From Opitutus sp. GAS368 (GTDB taxonomy: Bacteria; Verrucomicrobiota; Verrucomicrobiia; Opitutales; Opitutaceae): 59,326 nt of DNA. The DNA is taken from the NCBI GenBank assembly GCA_945871085.1, contig CAMBVX010000003.1:1-59326 (forward strand), read 5' to 3'. The first letter of the stretch is position 1. Every line of letters begins with the position of its first letter. Positions 52,193-59,326 of the stretch are shown one piece after another. The notes under the pieces were generated by a model. The model did not search any database and was not told where the DNA came from. It was given only the letters and a program-made list of their open reading frames with translations. The position numbers and the translations under genes are program-made.

Positions 52193-52226
52193 GCCAAGGC
52201 GTTCGCAAACTCTCTTGCGCCTTGGC
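52193..52226 (+). promoter_or_regulatory. Inverted repeat in the coxB leader
   Basis: Arms GCCAAGGCG (52193-52201) and CGCCTTGGC (52218-52226) flank a 16-nt loop (TTCGCAAACTCTCTTG), 38 nt before the coxB start. There is no following T-run, so an operator or a leader hairpin is more likely than a terminator. The 237-nt divergent region with the azurin gene must contain both promoters. Confidence 0.6.
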
Positions 52227-52263
52227 GTCCACGCCCCACCACCTTTTCTCACGACAGCACATC

Positions 52264-53574
52264 ATGCGATTGACCACCCTCCTCCCGAAACTCGCCCACT
52301 GGGGCCGCGCGGCCGTCGCGTTTGGCGGCTTGTCCCTGCTCACCGGTTGCGATCTGAACTTCTGGCGGATGGACGGCCACCAATCGACCATGGTCGTCGA
52401 TGGGCCGGTAGCCAAATCGCAACTCGATGTGTTCATGGTCACGGTGTGGGTGACCCTCGTGGTCTTTATCATCGTCGGTGCAGTCCTCGCCTACGCGACG
52501 TGGAAATTCCGCGCCAAGACGGAGGCGGACGAGCATGCGGAGCCACCCCCGCAGAGTCACGGCAACCCCATGGTGGAGATCGGCCTCATTGCTGGATCGG
52601 TTTTCGCCCTCGTGATCATCGCCGTGCCCACGCTGAAATCGATCTGGTATACCTACGATATCCCCGGTGGAGAAACCCGTCCCCAGCTCGACGCACTCAT
52701 CAAAAAAGGCGAAGCCTACGAAGTCACCGCCACCGGCCTCCAGTGGTGGTTCAAGTTCGAATATCCGCTGGAGCAGATCAACGGTGTCGGTTCGCTCGTC
52801 ACCAGCAACGAGCTGGTGATTCCGACCAACCGCCCCGTGCGCATCAATCTTCGCACCTCGGATGTCATCCATTCGCTCTGGATCCCCAAGCTCGCCGGCA
52901 AGGTCGACATGATTCCGAACCGCGCGAACCACCTTTGGGTGCAGGCCGACAAGCCGGGTTATTTCTGGGGCCAGTGCGCCGAATATTGCGGTGATTCCCA
53001 CGCCGTGATGCGTTTTCGCGTCGTCGCCCTTGATCCGAAAGAATTCAACGAATGGCTCGAGGCTCAAAAACTCCCCGCCCGTGACGTCGCGCCGAAGCCA
53101 GCCATCGCCGGTGCACCAAAAACCCAGTTCGCCGCACTCCGCGCGTTCAAGCAAAACGAATACGGTTTTACCGATAAGTATGCCGAGATTCCGTCCCGCC
53201 CACCCTTGGATTCGTGGCGCGAGAAACAGAATCCCGAAAAAGGCGAAGACGCCGCGCTGGTTGCGAAAGGCAAAGCGCTCTTCACCGCCAAGACATGCTT
53301 GGGCTGTCACGCTGTGCGGGGCCACGGGGCAGCGGGTATCACCGGCCCGGACCTCACCCACGTCGGCGCACGCACCACGATTGCCGGCGGTCTCTTGGAG
53401 AATAATTCGGAGCAACTCCGTCGCTGGATCAACAATCCCGAGTCGGTAAAACCCGGCAACAAGATGGCCCTCAGCTACGCTCGCACGGACTACTACGGGA
53501 AACCGATCGACGGCATTAAACTCACGGCGGAGGACGAACTCGCCCTCGTCGCCTACCTCGAAAGCCTAAAATGA
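52264..53574 (+). CDS. ctaC: Cytochrome c oxidase subunit II with fused cytochrome c (caa3 type)
   Basis: Receives electrons from cytochrome c or another donor and passes them through CuA. 436 residues from the ATG at 52264, a lipobox (LLTGC, C29) and two membrane helices (VWVTLVVFIIVGAVLAY, LIAGSVFALVIIAVPTL). The CuA domain has WWFKFEYP, H203, C238, C242, H246 and M249 (GQCAEYCGDSHAVM). The C-terminus is a c-type cytochrome, CLGCH (C345, C348, H349) with NKMALSY supplying the Met. No Shine-Dalgarno site. First gene of ctaC-ctaD-ctaE-ctaF. Confidence 0.97.
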   Translation: MRLTTLLPKLAHWGRAAVAFGGLSLLTGCDLNFWRMDGHQSTMVVDGPVAKSQLDVFMVTVWVTLVVFIIVGAVLAYATWKFRAKTEADEHAEPPPQSHGNPMVEIGLIAGSVFALVIIAVPTLKSIWYTYDIPGGETRPQLDALIKKGEAYEVTATGLQWWFKFEYPLEQINGVGSLVTSNELVIPTNRPVRINLRTSDVIHSLWIPKLAGKVDMIPNRANHLWVQADKPGYFWGQCAEYCGDSHAVMRFRVVALDPKEFNEWLEAQKLPARDVAPKPAIAGAPKTQFAALRAFKQNEYGFTDKYAEIPSRPPLDSWREKQNPEKGEDAALVAKGKALFTAKTCLGCHAVRGHGAAGITGPDLTHVGARTTIAGGLLENNSEQLRRWINNPESVKPGNKMALSYARTDYYGKPIDGIKLTAEDELALVAYLESLK

Positions 53575-53632
53575 CCGGTCTCGACCGTTCACTCTGAGCC
53601 CCGCTCTCGCACCGCTTTACAAAAACATTCTC

Positions 53633-55609
53633 ATGGATCTGGCCCACTCTGCCCCTCTCACCAAAGACGATCACGCGCCCTCGGCGCAGCCCACAGTGCT
53701 GTGGATTCCTACTGCGAAGACGGGACTCATGATGTGGCTCACCACGGTTGACCACAAAAAGATCGGCTTCCTCTACGGATTCTTTGCGCTGATTTTCTTC
53801 ATCGTGGGCGGCTTTGAGGCGCTACTCATCCGCGCCCAGCTCATGTTCCCAAACGGCACCGTCCTCACCGCGCAGCAATACAACACTATGTTCACGATGC
53901 ACGGGACGACGATGATCTTCCTGGCCGTGATGCCGCTGTCGGCCGCGTTCTTTAATTTCATCATGCCGCTGCAAATCGGCGCGCGCGACGTCGCCTTCCC
54001 CCGCCTGAACGCCTTCTCGCTGTGGACCTTCGTCGCCGGTGCAATCATCCTGAACATCGGCTGGTTCATCCCCGGCCCCAACCACGGCGCCCCGGACGGC
54101 GGCTGGTTCGGCTACGCCCCCCTCACGTCCAAGACTTACATCCCCAAGCACTCGATCGATTATTGGGTCATGGGCCTACAGCTCCTCGGCGTCGCCTCCA
54201 TCGCGGCCTCGCTCAACTTTATTGTGACGATCATTAATATGCGCGCGCCGGGCATGACGATGATGCGGCTGCCTGTTTTCACGTGGATGACGCTGTTTAC
54301 CGCTTTCCTCCTGATCCTCTCGTTCCCTGCAATCACCATTGCGCTCGTCATGCTCATGATGGACCGGAATTTTTCCACGGTCTTCTTTGAGGTTTCCGGC
54401 GGCGGTATGCCCGTTCTCTGGCAACACTTGTTCTGGGTGTTCGGCCATCCGGAAGTTTACATTCTGATTCTTCCCGCGATGGGCATCGTCTCGGAGATTC
54501 TCCCTACCTTCTCGCGCAAACCCCTCTACGGCTACCCGATCGTAGTCTTCTCCGGTGCGTCCATCGGCTTTCTCGGGTTCGCTGTCTGGAGTCACCACAT
54601 GTTCACCACGGGCTTGGGTGCCGTCGCCACGGCCGCGTTCTCCCTCCTCACCATGTGCATCGCGGTGCCGACTGGAGTAAAGATGTTCAACTGGATCGGC
54701 ACACTCTGGAACGGTCGCTTGATGATGCGTACGCCCATGATGTTTGCCCTCGGGTTTGTCTGGATGTTTATGATCGGTGGATTCTCGGGTGTCATGCACT
54801 CGGCCGCTCCAGCCGATGCTCAACAGCAAGACAGTTATTTCGTCATCGCCCATTTCCACTACGTGCTCATCGGCGGGTCGATCTTCGGACTCCTCGCCGG
54901 CATCCACTACTGGTTCCCCCTCATGTTCGGCCGTCAAGTCAGCGAATTCTGGGGCAAGCTCTCTTTTTGGCTTATTTTCATCGGCTTTAACGTCACGTTT
55001 TTTCCGATGCACTTCCTCGGCCTGAACGGCATGCCCCGCCGAACTTTCACTTACGATGCCAACATGGGTTGGAACACCCCCAATTTCATCGCCTCGATCG
55101 GCGCGTTTGTCCTCGGCATCGGCATGTTCACTTACTTTGCCGTCATGGCCTACACGTTCTTCAAGGGGAAGAAGGTCGGCAAAGACGTGTGGGACGCCCG
55201 CACGCTGGAGTGGAGCCTGCCCAATCCCCCTCCCGAGTATAACTTTCGCGTCATACCAACCGTGCATGCCCGCGACGCATTTTGGTATGAGAAGCATCAC
55301 CAAGATGAAATTGCCAAAGAGCAGGCTGAACACGGCAAGGCGGAGGCCGATCACGGCGGAATCCATATGCCCAACCAGTCCATCTGGCCGTTCGTAGCGA
55401 GCTTCGGTCTGCTGATTGTAGGAGTTGGCGCGACCTATTTCGATTCCGATTGGTCGCCGGGTATCCACGCCAAACTCGGCACGGTTCTAGTGGGCGGTGC
55501 GGTGACCTTCATCGGCATCTATTTCTGGTCCATCGAAGGCAACGCCGGCTACCACCTGCACCTGGACGAGCACGGCAATCCCGTGGACGACAAACACGCC
55601 AATCACTGA
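53633..55609 (+). CDS. ctaD: Cytochrome c oxidase subunit I
   Basis: Catalytic subunit with low-spin heme a and the heme a3-CuB centre. 658 residues from the ATG at 53633. Ligands: FTMHGTTM (H90, heme a), HPEVYILILPAMGIVSE (H and Y of the CuB Tyr-His link), WSHHMFTTG (CuB) and FHYVLIGG with HFHYV (hemes a and a3). About 12 hydrophobic segments are followed by an extended C-terminus with two more (FVASFGLLIVGVGATYF and TVLVGGAVTFIGIYFW). The longer tail resembles caa3-type subunit I proteins. It lies 58 nt after ctaC. Confidence 0.97.
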   Translation: MDLAHSAPLTKDDHAPSAQPTVLWIPTAKTGLMMWLTTVDHKKIGFLYGFFALIFFIVGGFEALLIRAQLMFPNGTVLTAQQYNTMFTMHGTTMIFLAVMPLSAAFFNFIMPLQIGARDVAFPRLNAFSLWTFVAGAIILNIGWFIPGPNHGAPDGGWFGYAPLTSKTYIPKHSIDYWVMGLQLLGVASIAASLNFIVTIINMRAPGMTMMRLPVFTWMTLFTAFLLILSFPAITIALVMLMMDRNFSTVFFEVSGGGMPVLWQHLFWVFGHPEVYILILPAMGIVSEILPTFSRKPLYGYPIVVFSGASIGFLGFAVWSHHMFTTGLGAVATAAFSLLTMCIAVPTGVKMFNWIGTLWNGRLMMRTPMMFALGFVWMFMIGGFSGVMHSAAPADAQQQDSYFVIAHFHYVLIGGSIFGLLAGIHYWFPLMFGRQVSEFWGKLSFWLIFIGFNVTFFPMHFLGLNGMPRRTFTYDANMGWNTPNFIASIGAFVLGIGMFTYFAVMAYTFFKGKKVGKDVWDARTLEWSLPNPPPEYNFRVIPTVHARDAFWYEKHHQDEIAKEQAEHGKAEADHGGIHMPNQSIWPFVASFGLLIVGVGATYFDSDWSPGIHAKLGTVLVGGAVTFIGIYFWSIEGNAGYHLHLDEHGNPVDDKHANH

Positions 55610-55638
55610 TCCGACAGCTTAAACCTTTACCTTTCCAC

Positions 55639-56496
55639 ATGAGCAGCCACGCCGGCACCATCGACCACCATCACGACCCGAGCACGTCCACGGGCATTCC
55701 GAACAAGAAACTCCTGATGTGGGCGTTTCTCGCATCGGACTGCATGTTCTTTGCGGCGCTGATCTCGACCCATTTGATCTACCGTCTCCACCCGCCGGCC
55801 GGCGGCTTGGATCCCAAAATCGTCTTCAGTCCGGAGCTCACGTCATTCTCGACCTTTATCCTCCTGATGTCGTCGCTCATGATGGCGCTCGCCGTCACCG
55901 CGATTCAGAAAAACAACGTCAAGAGCTGCCGCTGGTCGCTCCTTGCGACCATTCTCTTCGGCATGATCTTCCTCGGGTGTCAGGTCTACGAATTCAACCA
56001 CTTCGTGATCGATAAGAAAATGACCCTCTCGAACAGCCTTCTCGGGACGACGTTCTACACCCTTACCGGGACCCACGGCTGTCACGTCGCGATCGGTGTA
56101 ATCTGGCTCAGCCTGATGTATGTGCGCTCGTTCAAACCTGCCCCGGTCGCCGGCCAGGCCCGGGCCTGGTTTAGCAAAAACCTCGTCCACGTGGTCGTTC
56201 TCTTCTCTCTGCTGCTCCTGTCCCTCAAAGCCACGCTGGGCCTCGTCCACGCCATCCAGGTCGAACCCACGCTCGGCGTCGCTTTCAGCCATTTCCTCAA
56301 AGCCGAGTATCTCGCGCTCCTCGGCTCGTTGGTCACCAGCGGCATTCTGATCAGCTTCGCCCGCGCCTCCGGTCCGGTCGATTTCAACGAGCACCATGCC
56401 ATCGACGTCGAAGGTATGGGCCTCTACTGGCACTTCGTCGACATCGTCTGGATCGTGATCTTCACGGCCGTCTACCTGCTCGAGTATCTGAAATAA
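55639..56496 (+). CDS. ctaE: Cytochrome c oxidase subunit III
   Basis: 285 residues from the ATG at 55639 (MSSHAGTIDHHHDP). The longer frame upstream overlaps ctaD. Features: LLMWAFLASDCMFFAALIST, TFILLMSSLMMALAV, FYTLTGTHGCHVAIGVIWL, and YWHFVDIVWIVIFTAVYLL at the end. About 75 residues separate the THGCHV helix from the final VEGMGLYWHFVD; they include an extra membrane segment (YLALLGSLVTSGILIS) not seen in the shortest subunit III proteins. Stabilises subunit I and proton uptake. Confidence 0.93.
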   Translation: MSSHAGTIDHHHDPSTSTGIPNKKLLMWAFLASDCMFFAALISTHLIYRLHPPAGGLDPKIVFSPELTSFSTFILLMSSLMMALAVTAIQKNNVKSCRWSLLATILFGMIFLGCQVYEFNHFVIDKKMTLSNSLLGTTFYTLTGTHGCHVAIGVIWLSLMYVRSFKPAPVAGQARAWFSKNLVHVVVLFSLLLLSLKATLGLVHAIQVEPTLGVAFSHFLKAEYLALLGSLVTSGILISFARASGPVDFNEHHAIDVEGMGLYWHFVDIVWIVIFTAVYLLEYLK

Positions 56497-56514
56497 ACCA
56501 TTACCGAATTCTTC

Positions 56515-56859
56515 ATGAGCGCATCCTCCTCCCACGCCCACGCTGCCGCGCACGACGATTCGCACGACGTCAGTAAATACCAAATCTACGTCCAAATCGC
56601 GATGCTCCTCGCCGTGATTACCGGCGTAGAAATCATCGGCGTCTATCTGCCTTTCGCGAAATGGCTGATCATCACGATGCTTGTCGTGCTCTCGACGGTG
56701 AAATTCATGTTCGTCATTTTCTACTTCATGCATCTGCGGTGGGACAAACCCTTCTGCACAATTCTGTTTTTCATCGGGCTGGTGCTGGCCGGCGGAACCA
56801 TGTGGGCGCTCCTCGCTCTCTTCGGGGTCGAGGCCAGCCTGCCTCTCCCTACCGCGTAA
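56515..56859 (+). CDS. ctaF: Cytochrome c oxidase subunit IV (CtaF-like)
   Basis: 114 residues from the ATG at 56515. A His/Ala-rich N-terminus precedes three membrane helices (IYVQIAMLLAVITGVEIIGVY, WLIITMLVVLSTVKFMFVIF, FCTILFFIGLVLAGGTMWALL) with the conserved STVKFMFVIFYFMHLRWD. Small accessory subunit, last gene before an intrinsic terminator. Confidence 0.88.
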   Translation: MSASSSHAHAAAHDDSHDVSKYQIYVQIAMLLAVITGVEIIGVYLPFAKWLIITMLVVLSTVKFMFVIFYFMHLRWDKPFCTILFFIGLVLAGGTMWALLALFGVEASLPLPTA

Positions 56860-56893
56860 TAATTTAAGCAGGTTGGCCTACGTCCCTTTTGAT

Positions 56894-56924
56894 CAGGCGG
56901 CCTCCGGGCCGCCTTTCTTTTTTC
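56894..56924 (+). terminator. Intrinsic terminator between ctaF and ctaG
   Basis: Stem AGGCGGCC/GGCCGCCT around TCCG is followed by TTCTTTTTTC. The ctaG start codon at 56927 lies directly after the T-run, so the terminator separates the oxidase operon from ctaG almost without a spacer. Confidence 0.9.
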
Positions 56925-56926
56925 AC

Positions 56927-57724
56927 ATGATCGACTGGAGCCACTGGCACAACGAACCCTACCTCGTCGGCGGGCTCGTCCTCTTGGGCTGGCTTTGGGC
57001 CGTGCTCGCCGGCCCACTGCGCGCGCGTTTCGCTCCAACCGGAGAACCTTTCCCGCGAGCTCAGGCTTGGTCGTTTTATACAGCCCTCGTTGTCTTCTAC
57101 CTCGCCGTGGGCTCACCCTTGGACCAAATCGGCGAACGGTTCTTGTTCAGCGCACACATGCTGCAGCACCAATTGCTCATTTACCCGGCCGCAATTTTTT
57201 TTCTGCTCGGTCTCCCTCATTGGATGGTCGATGCCGTGCTGAGCCGCCCCGCCTGTCTCAAACCGGGCCGCTTACTCACGCAACCGGTCATTTGCGCCGT
57301 TATCTATACTCTGGTCGTGAGCCTCTGGCACATGCCAACGCTCTATGACTGGGCGCTGCAAAACAAGCTCCTCCACGTCGTTGAGCACGTGACGTTTTTT
57401 TTGGCAGCGCTGTTCTACTGGTGGCCTTTGCTGAGTCCGTCGCGGATACTGCCTCCTATCAGCTACGCGGCCCAGATGCTTTACATGCTCGCTGTATTGA
57501 TCGGGATGACTCCGGTGTTTGCCTACATCACGTTCTCCAATGACATCCTCTACCCCACGTATGAATATGCCCCGCGCCTCTTCACCAATTTCACGGCGGG
57601 TGCCGATCAACTCTTGGCCGGCGTCGCCATGAAAACCGTCGGACTAGGCGTGGCCATAACGGCGTTTGCCGTGAGTTTTTTTCGCTGGTCCCACGCGACG
57701 CACGCGGCCGATACCAAGAGATAA
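56927..57724 (+). CDS. ctaG: CtaG-like (caa3 assembly) membrane protein
   Basis: 265 residues from the ATG at 56927. A TTG at 56873 keeps the frame open but would run through the terminator hairpin and is rejected. About seven hydrophobic segments. Family hallmarks: AVGSPLDQIGERFLFSAHMLQHQLLIYPA, GLPHW, VSLWHMPTLYDWALQN, HVVEHVTFFLAALFYWWPL. Bacillus CtaG is required for caa3 oxidase assembly and is thought to handle copper. It is not the ctaG/COX11 protein of proteobacteria. It ends next to a terminator. Confidence 0.88.
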   Translation: MIDWSHWHNEPYLVGGLVLLGWLWAVLAGPLRARFAPTGEPFPRAQAWSFYTALVVFYLAVGSPLDQIGERFLFSAHMLQHQLLIYPAAIFFLLGLPHWMVDAVLSRPACLKPGRLLTQPVICAVIYTLVVSLWHMPTLYDWALQNKLLHVVEHVTFFLAALFYWWPLLSPSRILPPISYAAQMLYMLAVLIGMTPVFAYITFSNDILYPTYEYAPRLFTNFTAGADQLLAGVAMKTVGLGVAITAFAVSFFRWSHATHAADTKR

Positions 57725-57790
57725 GAAGGCGGGCCGCCCGAGTAGCCCGCCTGAGTCTTTGGCCCCGCGCGCAATGGGCGCGGGCCTTAA
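57725..57790. terminator. Hairpins between ctaG and cysK
   Basis: GGCGGGC/GCCCGCC (about 57728-57751) and a second GC-rich hairpin (CCCCGCGCGC / GCGCGGG near 57762-57784) fill the convergent spacer. The T-rich runs are short, so termination efficiency is uncertain. Confidence 0.6.
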
Positions 57791-57792
57791 AA

Positions 57793-58785
57793 TCACGCTG
57801 TCGGTGCCACCACCGCTGGGAAAAGGTCGTCGAGCGAATCGCTCTCGGCGCTCACGTCGGCGAAGAGCCACGACGAGAGGTAGCGCTCGCTGCTGGAAGC
57901 GATGATCACGACGATCTGCTTGCCTTTGTTTTCCAGACGCTTGGCCAACTGGATGGCCGCCCAGACCGCTGCACCGGACGAGATACCGACCGCGATGCCA
58001 TCCAGCGAATTTACCTGCTTCGATACCGGGCCGGAGTCCGCTTCTTTCACGCGGATGACTTCATCGTAAATCTTGGTGTTCAACACGGCGGGAACAAATC
58101 CCGCTCCGATGCCCTGCAACTTGTGCGGTCCCGGTGCGCCACCCGACAACACCGGCGACGCATCCGGCTCGACCGCGACGATTTTCACCGCCGGCTTGCG
58201 GGCCTTGAGCACTTCACCGATGCCCGTGATCGTGCCACCGGTGCCAATACCCGAAACGACGATGTCGACCTTGCCGTCGGTATCGCGCCAAATTTCCTCG
58301 GCGGTCGTCCGGCGGTGCACTGCGGGGTTCGCTGGATTGGAGAATTGTTGGAGAATGAGGCCATGCGGAATTTTGGCTGCGAGTTCCTCCGCCTTCGCAA
58401 TGGCGCCTTTCATACCTTTCGGTCCTTCCGTGAGCACCACCCGCGCACCGAGGATCTTGAGCATCTTACGACGTTCGACCGTCATCGTTTCCGGCATCGT
58501 GAGGATCAACTTAATCCCTTTCGCGGCGGCGACGAATGCGAGCGCGATACCTGTATTGCCCGAGGTCGGCTCGATGAGGACGGTGTCCTTCGTGATTTTA
58601 CCGGAGCGAAGCCCGTCTTCGATCATCGCGTGTCCGATCCGGTCTTTCACGGACGATAGCGGGTTGAAGAACTCGAGCTTCAGGAGGATTTCCGCCTGCG
58701 CTCCGTGCGCGGCGGCAGTGCGATTGAGGCGCACGAGGGGGGTATTGCCGATCGTTTCAGTGATGTCGTTATAGATTTTGGCCAT
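57793..58785 (-). CDS. cysK: Cysteine synthase (O-acetylserine sulfhydrylase)
   Basis: PLP enzyme that makes cysteine from O-acetylserine and sulfide. 330 residues from the ATG at 58785 ([20 protein letters not shown]). PLP lysine in [35 protein letters not shown] for the substrate loop, [18 protein letters not shown] for the PLP phosphate, and [11 protein letters not shown] then [14 protein letters not shown]. The C-terminal [12 protein letters not shown] resembles the GERYLST.LF ending. A cystathionine beta-synthase-like member cannot be fully excluded. Confidence 0.95.
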   Translation of the reverse strand: MAKIYNDITETIGNTPLVRLNRTAAAHGAQAEILLKLEFFNPLSSVKDRIGHAMIEDGLRSGKITKDTVLIEPTSGNTGIALAFVAAAKGIKLILTMPETMTVERRKMLKILGARVVLTEGPKGMKGAIAKAEELAAKIPHGLILQQFSNPANPAVHRRTTAEEIWRDTDGKVDIVVSGIGTGGTITGIGEVLKARKPAVKIVAVEPDASPVLSGGAPGPHKLQGIGAGFVPAVLNTKIYDEVIRVKEADSGPVSKQVNSLDGIAVGISSGAAVWAAIQLAKRLENKGKQIVVIIASSSERYLSSWLFADVSAESDSLDDLFPAVVAPTA

Positions 58786-58918
58786 GATGGGGGAATGATT
58801 GGCATCCAATCGAGCAGGTTGCCCGCAGCGACGCCGCTCAAAAACGTGGCATAAATTCAATGCACCCGCGAGTTCGATGATTTGGCCACAATCGTAGCTA
58901 TTACTGAAGTCCGTTGAG

Positions 58919-59326
58919 TTACCGCAAGAAGCCGCCGGCCGTATTCAATGTGAGGTTTTTCCAGAAATCCGACGAATCCGGCTTTTCGACTGTGCCGCCC
59001 AGCGCGAACGGCGTGGCCATGAGATAGTAGCCCTTGCCGTCGGTTTTTCCATCGAGTTGGCGTGCTTGATTGAGCCCGTTGGCGAGCTGCCCCTTGGCGG
59101 CGAGCTGAAGATTGAGCGCCAACGGGCTGGTCGCAAAAGGTACGCCTGGCTTCGCGTCAATGCGACCGGTGCCGGTCAGTCTCATCATGGGCGAGAGCAC
59201 CTCGATGGACTTCACCACAATCGCGGCGTCGGCACCACGCTCGACCTGCACCCCGATACCGTCAAAAGGCATATCCTTCAAAAGCTGGGCCAGTTCGGCG
59301 GCACTATTGAGACCTGCGGCCAGCTT
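58919..59326 (-). CDS. AsmA-like protein, C-terminal end only
   Basis: 136 residues read from the window edge, ending at a TAA (58921-58919). The frame runs [21 protein letters not shown], then [35 protein letters not shown] and [16 protein letters not shown], then [20 protein letters not shown] and GGFLR. The beta-strand-rich pattern with TGTGRID and [11 protein letters not shown] is typical of AsmA/TamB-like C-termini. The N-terminus is outside the window. Whether the protein acts in outer-membrane lipid handling is unknown. Confidence 0.7.
   Translation of the reverse strand, partial: KLAAGLNSAAELAQLLKDMPFDGIGVQVERGADAAIVVKSIEVLSPMMRLTGTGRIDAKPGVPFATSPLALNLQLAAKGQLANGLNQARQLDGKTDGKGYYLMATPFALGGTVEKPDSSDFWKNLTLNTAGGFLR

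Noticed and set aside
56873-56926. TTG start for ctaG
   Set aside because: It would place the intrinsic terminator hairpin inside the coding sequence; the ATG at 56927 gives the family's usual N-terminus.
1-59326. CRISPR arrays, tRNA or rRNA genes, insertion sequences
   Set aside because: Searched by eye on both strands; no regularly spaced identical repeats, no tRNA-like arms with a TTCGA loop in a spacer, and no transposase domain.

Overview
The window is a high-GC bacterial chromosome segment that fits a verrucomicrobium of the Opitutaceae type. This placement is inferred from gene content. The indicators are two PVC-type beta-propeller/heme-binding CxxCH proteins, exported proteins ending in a doubled module that closes with EVYEVP, remnants of an ECF sigma factor and of a TolB/TPR signalling protein, and a caa3 oxidase cluster. 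No tRNA, rRNA, CRISPR array, transposase or integrase was seen.

Layout. Positions 1-7260 (minus) hold a truncated redoxin and two large exported proteins sharing a C-terminal module, with a GT2 glycosyltransferase between them. Positions 7434-17971 (minus) form a housekeeping run: HIT hydrolase, phoH, a small exported orphan, a PgpH-like 7TM-HD protein, ybeY, DUF502, recO, a VTT/DedA-like membrane protein, and an XPD/DinG-like helicase with an N-terminal PD-(D/E)XK nuclease. Positions 18030-18770 (plus) contain decayed remnants of an ECF sigma factor and an FHA protein. Positions 18811-24450 (minus) are sucA-sucB-lpd. Positions 24605-25324 (plus) carry a small conserved protein and a SUI1/YciH factor. 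Positions 26103-36408 hold a PVC dehydrogenase-like protein, a multiply frameshifted TolB/TPR pseudogene, and an FG-GAP plus DUF1080/PVC pair. recQ (minus) follows, then a thioredoxin-like/Mrr-like fusion. Positions 41049-44560 are pdhA-pdhB-pdhC, then a YndJ-like protein and a short AMP nucleosidase. Positions 46772-57724 are the cytochrome oxidase region: a copper-site protein, CusF-SCO1, ctaA, ctaB, DUF420, an azurin-like lipoprotein, coxB with fused cytochrome c, ctaD, ctaE, ctaF and ctaG. cysK and a truncated AsmA-like gene close the window.

How the genes work together. PDH and 2-oxoglutarate dehydrogenase feed the TCA cycle; the only E3 seen is the lpd of the suc operon. The caa3-type oxidase is the terminal electron sink, with heme A synthesis (ctaA, ctaB) and copper delivery (SCO, CtaG) encoded beside it.

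The most unusual signal is a set of short degenerate repeat arrays. Each is built from its own 6- or 7-nt word, repeated 3-7 times with substitutions. They lie in spacers and also in frame inside core genes (nuclease-helicase, ybeY, lpd, the HIT C-terminus). A separate 25-nt element, encoding VAASASEP, occurs seven times: five copies in frame in sucA, sucB and lpd, and two in the 25.3-26.1 kb spacer. A third, palindromic element (TGTCACTT..AAGTGACA) occurs twice in the nuclease domain and once in the 36.9 kb spacer. No enzyme that could mobilise them is in the window.
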